DNA of 64,000 nucleotides from Aliarcobacter cryaerophilus ATCC 43158 (GTDB lineage: Bacteria > Campylobacterota > Campylobacteria > Campylobacterales > Arcobacteraceae), in NCBI RefSeq assembly GCF_003660105.1, contig NZ_CP032823.1:1-64000 (forward strand), written 5' to 3'. A program made the position numbers and the translations under genes. Numbering within the stretch: position 1 is the stretch's first letter; each line of letters begins with the position of its first letter. The notes beneath the pieces were generated by a model that ran no database searches, had not been told where the DNA came from, and saw only the letters and a program-made list of their open reading frames with translations. This document shows positions 48,784 through 57,281 of this stretch, piece by piece.

Positions 48784-49173
48784 ATGAAAATTTTATTTTC
48801 TCCTAGTGAGACAAAAATTAGTGGTGGAGATAAAAAGATTTTTGATAAAGATAGTTTTATATTTCCAGAGCTTTTTAATAAAAGAGTTGAAATAGTAAAC
48901 TCTTATAATGAGTTTTTAAAAACTGCTTCAATATCACAATTAGAGAAACTATTTGGTACAAAAAAAGGTGATGTAATAGAAAAATATAGAACAGATATTT
49001 TTAAAAGTCCACTTTTAAAAGCAATACAAAGATATGAAGGTGTTGCTTATGATTATTTAGATTATAGTAATTTAGAAAAAAGTTCACAAAAATATATAGA
49101 TGATAATGTTTTGATTTTCTCAAATCTTTTTGGAGTTCTAAAAGCAAGTTTTAGAAACTATCAATATAATTAA
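48784..49173 (+). pseudogene. yaaA: 5' part of interrupted host yaaA (peroxide stress protein)
   Basis: The first 121 codons (48784-49146) encode the N-terminal half of YaaA (DUF328), from MKILFSPSETK to FSNLFGVLKA. The reading frame then enters element sequence and stops at 49173 after eight foreign codons. The missing half is at 63069-63446. YaaA limits intracellular iron and oxidative DNA damage during peroxide stress. The fragment lies 13 bp after the Crp/Fnr gene, probably in the same transcript. Together the two halves would give about 247 residues, close to the 246-residue intact copy inside the element. Confidence 0.92.
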
Positions 49174-49187
49174 TAATTGAATTAATA
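49156..49187 (+). repeat. Left terminal inverted repeat of the element
   Basis: Begins with AACTATCAATA, which is perfectly inverted at the right end. The following 20 bases also match the right end imperfectly (the AATTGAATTAATA part matches 11 of 13). Confidence 0.75.
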
Positions 49188-49276
49188 TAAATATCATATT
49201 TATTCTATAAGTATTAATTCAATATATTTACAAAAATTTGATTATATAATTGAAATAATAAGTCATTATAACTTAA

Positions 49277-50488
49277 TTATCTTGATAAAGCTTTTTTAAC
49301 ATTTTTTGCAATAGCAAATGACATTAAAGGAGGAACAGCATTCCCTACTTGGATATATGTTTGTCCTTGTCCACCAATAAATACAAAATCATCTGGAAAA
49401 GATTGAATTCTAGCAGCTTCTCTAACAGATAAGGTTCTTAATTCTTCTGGATGAATATACATATAACCATCCATTCCAATATGGGCTAAGATTGTCCATG
49501 AGGGATTAGTATTTACCAACCTTTTAAGTCTATCTTTAAAAATGTCTTCTCGAAAAGGTAAGATATTTCTTATTTCTTTAGGTAAATCAATATAAATATC
49601 TCCTTGATTCATATACTCAAAAACTTTCTTTGCTCTATCATTAGACATTCTACATATATTATTTCGTACAGTATTCTTAGTGTTTTTTCTCATTAATTTT
49701 TGATAAGGATGTAACTTATTACTATAAGAATATTCACATTCATCTATTCTCCAATTATCTGTAATTATTGGTAAATCAGAAATTGCTGTTTTTACATCTA
49801 TATATAGGGGTAAGCCAGTTTTATTTAAAATCTTTGATTTTTCATACGTATTTGTAGATTTTGTGCTAAGCGACTCATCATACCAATGCGTAGGTGTTGG
49901 ATATTTAAAAGTTAAATTTTTTTTACAAGCAACTAGTATCATTCTTTTTCTTACTTGTGGTACACCATAAAAAACTGCATTTAATATTTGAGTAGGACTT
50001 ACTATTTCATATTCAGGTAAATCATTTTCAATTATTTGTTTAACTCTTTCAAATGTTTTTCCTTTGTATTTAGTCATAAAATTAGGAACATTTTCCATTA
50101 CAAAAATTTCAGGTTGAAAATATTTAACATACTTTAAATAATCCATAAAAAGTTCATTCCTAGGATCATCTGTGATATCTTTGTCTTTCATTCTAGAAAT
50201 TGATTGAATTTTTGCATGTCCAATTGTTGAGAATGTAGGACATGGTGGTCCTCCAATAATAACATCAATTTTATTTCCTTTTCCAATTATTTCATGAAAC
50301 TCTTCAGGTTCAATTTTTCTAATATCCCTACAAATTGATTTCGATTTTGGGAAATTAAATGAATGAGTATCAATAGCAGCTTTAACATTATCAATTCCAC
50401 CTACACATTCAAAACCAGCCATTTCAAAACCTTTTGCAAAACCTCCTGCACCACAAAACAAATCAATAAATTTATATTTCACAATCAA
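49277..50488 (-). CDS. DNA (cytosine-5) methyltransferase, first of two (M1)
   Basis: This 403-residue enzyme transfers a methyl group to C5 of cytosine in a specific sequence. Motif I is DLFCGAGGF (9-17), motif IV is GGPPCPTFS with the nucleophile C83, motif VI is ENV at 132-134, motif VIII is QVRKRM, motif IX contains SVREAARIQSFPDDF, and motif X is QVGNAVPP. The variable target-recognition region is about 205-330. It is the last gene of the five-gene cassette, overlapping the preceding gene by 4 bp. The recognition site cannot be read from sequence. It differs clearly from the second methyltransferase of the cassette. Confidence 0.92.
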   Translation of the reverse strand: MIVKYKFIDLFCGAGGFAKGFEMAGFECVGGIDNVKAAIDTHSFNFPKSKSICRDIRKIEPEEFHEIIGKGNKIDVIIGGPPCPTFSTIGHAKIQSISRMKDKDITDDPRNELFMDYLKYVKYFQPEIFVMENVPNFMTKYKGKTFERVKQIIENDLPEYEIVSPTQILNAVFYGVPQVRKRMILVACKKNLTFKYPTPTHWYDESLSTKSTNTYEKSKILNKTGLPLYIDVKTAISDLPIITDNWRIDECEYSYSNKLHPYQKLMRKNTKNTVRNNICRMSNDRAKKVFEYMNQGDIYIDLPKEIRNILPFREDIFKDRLKRLVNTNPSWTILAHIGMDGYMYIHPEELRTLSVREAARIQSFPDDFVFIGGQGQTYIQVGNAVPPLMSFAIAKNVKKALSR

Positions 50489-51372
50489 TTCTTACTCAAA
50501 TTTGTATAGTTAGTTCTGGCTAAAGTAACCTCAGGGACATAATCATAAGTGCTTTCTCCTTGCTTTGTAAATATATGAAGAATATAAACTTTATTAACTT
50601 CTTTCTTAAATAAAATTCTTATAGCAGATTGTTGTAGACCACCCATTGTGCCAACTTTAATTTGCAAAATATCACTATCAATTACTTTAACTAGAAAACC
50701 ATCGATCCTAAATTCACTATTCATAGATTCTGTTATCTTATCAACAATTTTTTCTCTTGAATCTGCATAATAATCAGTTGCATATAGTTTTTTAAATTCA
50801 TCTGAATACAAAATATTTTCTTGTGGCAATTGTTCTATTATTTTATCTTTATAGTGAGATAATACATGTTCTTTATTAGCAATATTATTTAAAACAACTT
50901 TTTCTGAACTACCATCTGCTTTTACTTTATTTGCAACAACTTTATACTTTGTCCATCTATTTTTTCCAAAGCTTAATAAAAAAGTCCTTTTTTCCAAACA
51001 ATAAGAAAGTATGATATACTTTTGTCCATCATATGGCTCATCTTCAAAATATAAATCACCATCTAGAATATTTTTCAGTTCATCATCAGTGATTTTATTT
51101 AAACAGTCAGTATCACATTTTCTTGATAAAAAAAGAGAAAAAGGCTCAAGCACTTCTCTTTTTAATAATTTTATTGCATCTTTAAACTTATAATTCTGAA
51201 TAATTTCAAATTCTAATATATCTTTTTCTTCCGTATAAAAACGACTTAACTTATATTCATCATAACTTAAAAATTTTTTTATACTTAATGCCATTTCAAG
51301 AAGTAACCTAGTTACTTCTTCTTTTGTATCAATATCCTCATTACTCAAGGTATTTAAAGTTAATAAATTCAC
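50485..51372 (-). CDS. Unrecognised 295-residue cassette protein
   Basis: I do not recognise this protein as a whole. It is soluble, with no membrane segment. The N-terminal two-thirds is alpha-helical and charged. The C-terminal 60 residues (GGLQQSAIRILFKKEVNKVY, then ILHIFTKQGE) loosely resemble the RelE/HigB toxin fold, where an arginine-containing strand is followed by a hydrophobic LLHxFxK segment. It overlaps the ATPase gene by 4 bp and the methyltransferase gene by 4 bp, so its production is tied to theirs. It is a candidate for the missing effector or for a specificity partner. Confidence 0.5.
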   Translation of the reverse strand: MNLLTLNTLSNEDIDTKEEVTRLLLEMALSIKKFLSYDEYKLSRFYTEEKDILEFEIIQNYKFKDAIKLLKREVLEPFSLFLSRKCDTDCLNKITDDELKNILDGDLYFEDEPYDGQKYIILSYCLEKRTFLLSFGKNRWTKYKVVANKVKADGSSEKVVLNNIANKEHVLSHYKDKIIEQLPQENILYSDEFKKLYATDYYADSREKIVDKITESMNSEFRIDGFLVKVIDSDILQIKVGTMGGLQQSAIRILFKKEVNKVYILHIFTKQGESTYDYVPEVTLARTNYTNLSKN

Positions 51373-52409
51373 ATTAATCTCATTTTATTATTTAAAGATG
51401 TATCGAAGAAATTTTCTGGCCACTCATCTAAATGACCTTCCTCTCCTATTTCAGGAGATAAAACTTTTGTATTTAAAATCTCATCAAGTTCAAAATAATG
51501 TAATTGTGTTTTATCTTTTCCAATTTTTTTATCTTTTACAGATAACCTTAAACCATCCAAAATATAATCACTATGTGTTTCAATAATAACCTGAATGCCA
51601 AAATTAGTTATTCTTGATATAAACTCAGCTAATTTTGTTTGTCCTTTAGGATGTAAGTGAGCTTCAGGATTTTCTATTAATATTAGAGATTTAATTTTAT
51701 GTTTATCAAATAGATATATTGAATATATTAATTGAACAAGAATTGATAAAGTATAACTTATCCCAAATCCTACATTATAAGGTGTATATCCATTAATAGA
51801 AAATGATGCTACATTCATTTTTTTATTCAATTCTGTTTCAAGCTTAACATTAGGAGAAATCTCTTGAAGCCATTTCTCTACATGATTAATTATTGTATTT
51901 TGTTTTTCAATATCTTTTTTAAATTCATCAGGTAACAGCTCATCTCTAAATTTTGACAAAATATCTAAAGTAAATTCACCATTAACTCCTACATTATTAT
52001 ATAATGAGGTTCTACTATTTCTTATATGTTGAAATTCTGTTGGTCCCAATCTGTTAGCACTAAGATATATCAAATGTATATTTTCTTTTTTAAATTCCTC
52101 TGAACCAATATGAGTAATAGTGTCATTTTCTAGATTTACAGATACATTTAATGATTTTTCTTCAGAAAAAAACAATTCTAAATTAAAAGACTTCTCTTTA
52201 CTATTAGTATTCTTTAATGTAGACAATTCACCATATTCATTTAACACTAAATCTCCAGAATATAAAAGTTGCCAAAACATTCTTAAAGATTGGAATATAC
52301 TACTTTTACCTGCTCCATTTAATCCTGTTAATAAAGTAATATTTTTAAATTTGATTTTACCATCTCTATGAGACTTAAAGTCTTTTAGATTTAACTGTGT
52401 AATGTACAT
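51369..52409 (-). CDS. DUF3696-family AAA ATPase (ABC/OLD-like)
   Basis: This 346-residue ATPase has Walker A GLNGAGKSS at 29-37, a signature-like NVGFGISYTL at 212-221, Walker B LILIENPEAHLHP at 242-254 and the sensor ETHSDYI at 277-283, all typical of the SMC/ABC-like AAA_15/AAA_21 group. The closing DEWPENFFD segment (about 327-335) is the DUF3696 signature. There is no TOPRIM nuclease domain, so it is not a full OLD nuclease. Such ATPases often act as sensors or motors in defence systems. It is coupled to the unknown protein by a 4-bp overlap and lies 9 bp after the DUF262 gene. Confidence 0.85.
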   Translation of the reverse strand: MYITQLNLKDFKSHRDGKIKFKNITLLTGLNGAGKSSIFQSLRMFWQLLYSGDLVLNEYGELSTLKNTNSKEKSFNLELFFSEEKSLNVSVNLENDTITHIGSEEFKKENIHLIYLSANRLGPTEFQHIRNSRTSLYNNVGVNGEFTLDILSKFRDELLPDEFKKDIEKQNTIINHVEKWLQEISPNVKLETELNKKMNVASFSINGYTPYNVGFGISYTLSILVQLIYSIYLFDKHKIKSLILIENPEAHLHPKGQTKLAEFISRITNFGIQVIIETHSDYILDGLRLSVKDKKIGKDKTQLHYFELDEILNTKVLSPEIGEEGHLDEWPENFFDTSLNNKMRLM

Positions 52410-52418
52410 TTTTTACCT

Positions 52419-54503
52419 TTATGTATATTTATTTATCATTTCAGATAATATTGAATATCTAACCTTAACGGATGACATTTTATGAGAATCTCTTCCTATC
52501 ATATTTGAAAATTCTGTAGTTAAAAGAAATTTTTCTTTATATTCTAATAAAAATTCATTTTTATGTTTTAATAATGTACTAAATTTATTTTCATCTAAAT
52601 TTAATAATAAATTACTAAATACTTCAAATAATGTTTTATTAATTGAAGTTCTTCTCTTTCCAGGAAAAGATTTCCTAAAAGTGTGGGAACCAAAAAGTTG
52701 TTTATTTCTAATCATTGCAAGTTCAAAATCTTTTTTTATTTCTTTTATACTAACTTTCTTAATAGACATATATAAATTGTTTAAATCTAGATTTTTTTCA
52801 TTTTTAAATTCATCTTGTAGTTTCTCAAAAGATAATTTATTCAAAATATTAATAATTCTCATTGTAGTACTTAGATGATTATCCATACTTGAATCTTTAA
52901 TATAATGAACATGGTCTCTAAGATAAAAACTTAAAAATCTTAAAATTAATTCTCTACCTGACATCCTCGTGTCATCTATCTTCTCTACTGCATTTAAAAA
53001 ATACTCATTCCCTACCAATTCTTCTAATAAAATAGTTGAATCACCTTGATATAGAGCATGCCTAATTTCTTGTGAAGTTAAAGGCATTCCTCCTGTATTA
53101 ATTCTTTTAAAAATATTTCTTTTTACTTCTTCTGGAGTATCTGGATTAATAATTGTAAAACTTAATTCTGTTTCCATTATGTTATTATAAGGTTTACCAG
53201 GAAATTCACTGTCATGAATATTAAATCCTTCTAAATCTCTCCAAAATTCTAATTTTCTTAATTTAAAACCTTTTCCATCATATTCGTTTTTATTATTATC
53301 ATTATTACCTAAAATAAATTCTTTAATAGTTGATAATCTTTGTAAACCATCAACAACCGTCCAATTATTATTTTTATCACTTGAAACATAGAACATTGGT
53401 AAAGGAATATTTAACATCATAGATTCTATCAATCTACTTTTCCTTTCTATATCCCAAACCGTTTTTCTTTGAAAAGCAGGTTTTAAGTTTATTTCATTCT
53501 TTTTAATTCTTCTCAATAATCCTTCAAGAACAACAGCTTTTGTTTGAATAGATATTTCGTCAGGATTAAAAGGTGTAGTAAAAATTTCTTCATCAGAAGA
53601 ATCATTTTCTATTCCTGTCTCCTTTCCAGACTCTCCTAATTCGTTATAAATAACATTTATAAAAGCATTTTCTTTCCATTTATTAAATCTTTCCTGATTA
53701 TTTAAGAATTTCGCCCACTCAGTTGCATTTTCTTTATCAGATAAATTCTCATTAATTACACAAACATCTTCTCTAATTTCATCTCTCAATAACCATTTGA
53801 TTTTACTAATAACTCCATACTCTTTTGATAAACCAAATGCAAAATCTTCATCAATAGTATAATCAGAACTTTCAAAAGTTAAAAGACTAGAATTTCTTAA
53901 ATAAGTTATATCATAAGCTAAAACTCTTATTTTTTGTATATCTAAGAAATTGTTTTTTCTTCGTTCTATTATATTTAATGCTAATTCTACATTTATATTT
54001 CTATATGATTTAAAAAAATTATTTGAGACCTTAAATAATTCATAAAATTCTGTTTTTGTTAAATAAGCTTCTTCTTTATTTATCTTTTCTAACTCTAATA
54101 AAAGAGATAAAATTAATAAATAAGGTTTTCTAATTTCCATATTTTTATTTTCATTTTGATTAAATCTTGGATATTGAAAATATGCTAATGAATAATCTAG
54201 ATATATATTAATAAACTGTGAATCACTCATATTATTTTCTAAAAACTCATTCTGCTCAACAATATATTTATTATTTTCTTTTCTTGTTTGTAATAAACCT
54301 AAGAAATTTATTAGCGTTATAATTTGTCCAAAATAGCTAGGATTTTCTTTTTTATCAAAAACTATAGGACATATTTCTTTTAATTCATCATAATCTTTAC
54401 CAAAAACCTTTGAAATAAATTTATCATATATATTATAAACATTATCTGTATTCATAACTTGAACATTTGGAATATTCCAATACATCTTTTTTGCTTCACT
54501 CAT
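52419..54503 (-). CDS. DUF262 protein with long N-terminal extension
   Basis: This 694-residue protein has a DUF262 (ParB/sulfiredoxin-fold) domain starting near 320. Its PAFQRKTVWD motif is at 342-351 and the DGLQRLST nucleotide-binding motif at 385-392. DUF262 domains occur in GmrS/BrxU-type modification-dependent systems, usually with a DUF1524 HNH nuclease, but no HNH motif is present here. The first 310 residues are a separate region. Part of it (KPYLLILSLLLELE, then YLTKTEFYELF, about 126-158) looks like a winged helix seen in some type II restriction enzymes; that comparison is tentative. It overlaps the upstream methyltransferase gene by 8 bp. Confidence 0.8.
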   Translation of the reverse strand: MSEAKKMYWNIPNVQVMNTDNVYNIYDKFISKVFGKDYDELKEICPIVFDKKENPSYFGQIITLINFLGLLQTRKENNKYIVEQNEFLENNMSDSQFINIYLDYSLAYFQYPRFNQNENKNMEIRKPYLLILSLLLELEKINKEEAYLTKTEFYELFKVSNNFFKSYRNINVELALNIIERRKNNFLDIQKIRVLAYDITYLRNSSLLTFESSDYTIDEDFAFGLSKEYGVISKIKWLLRDEIREDVCVINENLSDKENATEWAKFLNNQERFNKWKENAFINVIYNELGESGKETGIENDSSDEEIFTTPFNPDEISIQTKAVVLEGLLRRIKKNEINLKPAFQRKTVWDIERKSRLIESMMLNIPLPMFYVSSDKNNNWTVVDGLQRLSTIKEFILGNNDNNKNEYDGKGFKLRKLEFWRDLEGFNIHDSEFPGKPYNNIMETELSFTIINPDTPEEVKRNIFKRINTGGMPLTSQEIRHALYQGDSTILLEELVGNEYFLNAVEKIDDTRMSGRELILRFLSFYLRDHVHYIKDSSMDNHLSTTMRIINILNKLSFEKLQDEFKNEKNLDLNNLYMSIKKVSIKEIKKDFELAMIRNKQLFGSHTFRKSFPGKRRTSINKTLFEVFSNLLLNLDENKFSTLLKHKNEFLLEYKEKFLLTTEFSNMIGRDSHKMSSVKVRYSILSEMINKYT

Positions 54504-55722
54504 TAATTATTCCTAAAGTTTTTTTAATAGCTTTTGCTATTGCTTTTGACATTAAAGGAGGTACTGCATTACCCACTTGTTTATATTGATTAGTCCTTGC
54601 ACCAATAAATTGAAAATCATCTGGAAAAGATTGTATTCTAGCAGCTTCTCGAACAGTAAATGTTCTTTCCTGACTAGAATCTGGATGAATAAATAAATTA
54701 CCATCCTTAGATAAATGGGCAACTATTGTTAAACTTGGTTTATCAAACCGTTGAACTTTATATTTATTAATAAAGTGATCAGGATCATAATTAACTAGAT
54801 CAGGTCTTAAGTCAACTAAATCTTTCAGTAACCAATTATTTTTACTTAAAAGTTTGTATCTTTCTCTATCTTTTTCATTATGTTTTCTTGCAACATGATT
54901 ATACAACTTATCTGTATTTTCTTTTCGCATTATTTTAATATAATCATTATTACTATTTGATTTAAAAGAAACTTCTTCTTTTCCTTCCCCTGGAAATAAT
55001 TTAGGTAAATCAGAAATTGCCTCTTCAACTGTAACAAACTTTAACAACTTAGTATCTTCTTCACAAGGTCCATAATGTGTTTTTTCTATTAAATTATATA
55101 TATCTTTTGATTTAATCTTAAGTTCTTTTTTTATACCAATAAGAATAACTCTTTTTCTTAATTGAGGAACTCCATAATTAACAGAATTTAATACAATCCT
55201 TTCTTCATCATTATAAACATCATAACCATTCTTTTCAAACTCTTTAATTATTTCTGGGAAAATTCTATAACCATTTGGTTTTGAAGTTAATAGTCCTGTA
55301 ACATTTTCAAAAATAAATATTTTTGGTTTGATTCTTGTAAGACATTCAATATAGTGTTTATATAAATAGTTCCTCTTGTCATTTTTCATTGAATTAGGGT
55401 CTTGAGCCCTTCCTACTGATGAAAATGCTTGACAAGGCGGACCACCTAAAAGAATATCTACTTCTTTTCCATCTAATAGTTTTATAATTTTATCAATATT
55501 GTTATGATTTGTTAAATCATAATTTAATACCTTTTTCTTTATTTGACTAGATTCTCCACCATAATATTTTAATCTATTTGATAGTGTTTCACACGCTTTT
55601 TCATCTATGTCAACGTGACATAAACCTTCAAATCCTAATTGTAGAAAACCTTCTGATAAACCACCACAACCAGCAAATAAATCTACAAAAGTAAATATTT
55701 TATTATTAATATAGTTTTTCAT
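54496..55722 (-). CDS. DNA (cytosine-5) methyltransferase, second of two (M2)
   Basis: This 408-residue enzyme is the first gene of the cassette. Motif I is DLFAGCGGLSEGF (14-26), motif IV is GGPPCQAFS with C97, motif VI is ENV at 139-141, then QLRKRV, TVREAARIQSFPDDF and QVGNAVPP. It is a complete Dcm-type methyltransferase and not a close copy of the first one: their target-recognition regions differ. Two cytosine methyltransferases in one operon are typical of systems that recognise an asymmetric site and need one enzyme per strand. It lies 78 bp downstream of the serine recombinase gene. Confidence 0.92.
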   Translation of the reverse strand: MKNYINNKIFTFVDLFAGCGGLSEGFLQLGFEGLCHVDIDEKACETLSNRLKYYGGESSQIKKKVLNYDLTNHNNIDKIIKLLDGKEVDILLGGPPCQAFSSVGRAQDPNSMKNDKRNYLYKHYIECLTRIKPKIFIFENVTGLLTSKPNGYRIFPEIIKEFEKNGYDVYNDEERIVLNSVNYGVPQLRKRVILIGIKKELKIKSKDIYNLIEKTHYGPCEEDTKLLKFVTVEEAISDLPKLFPGEGKEEVSFKSNSNNDYIKIMRKENTDKLYNHVARKHNEKDRERYKLLSKNNWLLKDLVDLRPDLVNYDPDHFINKYKVQRFDKPSLTIVAHLSKDGNLFIHPDSSQERTFTVREAARIQSFPDDFQFIGARTNQYKQVGNAVPPLMSKAIAKAIKKTLGIINE

Positions 55723-55800
55723 TTAGCCTTTCATTATTTAATTTTCTTAAATATTTTTAATTAAATTTATTTTTATTCATAGCTAATATCTAAAAAATTA

Positions 55801-56418
55801 TTATAATTTTTTAGACTTTATATAGTTATTTAAACTTTGTCTAGTTCCAACTTCAATAATTTTACTTATGCTTGAGATAGAAACTTTTTTTTTCAATAAT
55901 TCTTTAATTTTGTCTAAATGTTTATCATAGATAGATTTAACAATGGCACCTTTTTTTCTACCTAATTTTATTCCCTGAGCTTTTCTTAAAGCTAATGCCG
56001 ATTTAGTTCGTTCACTTATAAAATTTTTTTCCATTTGGGCAAAACAGCTTAGTAATGTAAGCATCATGTCATTTATAGGATTTGAAATACTACCATCTAC
56101 AATTAAACCATCTTGAATTATATGTAAAACAATACCTTTTGTTTTTATCTCCTCGATAATTCTTAAAACTTCTATTGTACTTCTACCTAATCTATCAAGC
56201 TTAGTGACAATCAAAATATCATTTTTTTTCAATTCATGTATTGTCTTGTCTATTAATCTATCTTTCTTATTTTTTGACGAAGTGATATCTATTTCTACAA
56301 TTTCAGATAATAAAAAATTGTTTTTATGTGCATATTCAAGTATTTCACTTCTTTGGGTTTTTGTAGATTGTGTTGATGTTGATACTCTAGTGTATACATA
56401 AACTAAAGAATTAGACAT
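55801..56418 (-). CDS. Serine recombinase (resolvase/invertase)
   Basis: This 205-residue protein has the catalytic domain of small serine recombinases: YTRVSTSTQ at 9-17 with the nucleophilic serine S13, and KLDRLGRST (about 73-81) with active-site arginines. The C-terminal HTH is about 160-200 (SISSISKIIEVGTRQSLNNY). It resolves or inverts DNA at short dyad sites, and imperfect dyads lie just upstream at 56432-56473. Its role may be to resolve dimers or control the cassette. It is separate from the tyrosine-recombinase operon. Confidence 0.88.
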   Translation of the reverse strand: MSNSLVYVYTRVSTSTQSTKTQRSEILEYAHKNNFLLSEIVEIDITSSKNKKDRLIDKTIHELKKNDILIVTKLDRLGRSTIEVLRIIEEIKTKGIVLHIIQDGLIVDGSISNPINDMMLTLLSCFAQMEKNFISERTKSALALRKAQGIKLGRKKGAIVKSIYDKHLDKIKELLKKKVSISSISKIIEVGTRQSLNNYIKSKKL

Positions 56419-56431
56419 TGCTTTTCCACAG

Positions 56432-56473
56432 ATTGTAAGTTTAAATATGACAATTATATCTAAACTTTACAAT
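56432..56473. promoter_or_regulatory. Inverted repeat upstream of the serine recombinase (possible res site)
   Basis: ATTGTAAGTTTAAATAT (56432-56448) is nearly the inverse of 56456-56473, ending in TAAACTTTACAAT, with 7 nt between. A further TTTACAAT-type half-site follows. Multiple dyads ahead of a small serine recombinase are typical of its own recombination and operator site. Confidence 0.4.
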
Positions 56474-56540
56474 TATGACAAATTTAAAAATATGTATTTA
56501 CTTTACAATAATACAATTTTTAATGTTCATCTATACTTAC

Positions 56541-57281
56541 TTATTTTATATTATAAATAATTTCTGTTTTTAACTTCTGTTTTTTTATCTCTTTAATTGA
56601 AAGATTATCAATATTTATATTCATTAATTCATCTATACTCTGAATATTATTTTGAGCTAATAACCTTAAAATTATACCTCTATATGCTTTTGCCCAATGG
56701 CTAACAACTTTACCATCTTTTATAAACTTCATTGTTGTATATGGTTTCTTTATTGTATAAAATTTTTCATAGAATCCCGCTCTTAAATCAACTATATCAT
56801 CATCTTTAAGATAATTATCTAATGAATTAGAAAATTTTTCATTATAAAATTTTTCTAATTCAAAATCTCCAATTTTTTCATTTTGTTTTAACTTATAGTC
56901 TGGAATTCCCATATCACCTGCAAGAATTGGACCCATTAAATTCGAAAAGATAACTACATTTTCATCAATGTATGCCTTTTCAATATTTTTTAGAGTTGAA
57001 TATTTTAGATAGTCAAAAGCTACTCCATCATATCTTTCTATAACTTTCATAATTTCTTTTTCTAGAAGATTTCCTTTATAATAATCAATCATATCTTCTT
57101 TTTTAGTTCCAAATAATTTTTCTAATTTTCCATTTGATGCATTATTAATAAAAGTTTGATATAAATTTACTACTTTTATTCTTTCTTCAAATAATTCTGG
57201 AAAAAGAAAACTGTTTTTGTTAATTTTTTTAGTTTCTCCACCTTTAAATTTTGTTTCACTTGGTGAGAATAGGATTTTCAT
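56541..57281 (-). CDS. yaaA: Intact YaaA (peroxide stress protein) carried by the element
   Basis: This complete 246-residue YaaA/DUF328 protein matches both broken halves of the host gene: MKILFSPSETK at the start, NVVIFSNLMGPILAGDMGIP at the junction region, and FYEKFYTIKKPYTTMKFIKD near 170-189. It differs from the host halves at many positions, so it is not a recent duplicate. Its start codon lies inside the end of the large recombinase gene (26-bp overlap) behind a GGAG ribosome-binding site, so it is the fourth gene of the integrase operon. It probably supplies YaaA activity lost through insertion. Confidence 0.93.
   Translation of the reverse strand: MKILFSPSETKFKGGETKKINKNSFLFPELFEERIKVVNLYQTFINNASNGKLEKLFGTKKEDMIDYYKGNLLEKEIMKVIERYDGVAFDYLKYSTLKNIEKAYIDENVVIFSNLMGPILAGDMGIPDYKLKQNEKIGDFELEKFYNEKFSNSLDNYLKDDDIVDLRAGFYEKFYTIKKPYTTMKFIKDGKVVSHWAKAYRGIILRLLAQNNIQSIDELMNINIDNLSIKEIKKQKLKTEIIYNIK

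Noticed and set aside
51369-52409. OLD nuclease
   Set aside because: The ATPase lacks a C-terminal TOPRIM domain and ends with the DUF3696 signature.
52419-54503. GmrSD-type complete nuclease
   Set aside because: The DUF262 half is clear, but no DUF1524 HNH motif is found in this protein or its neighbours.
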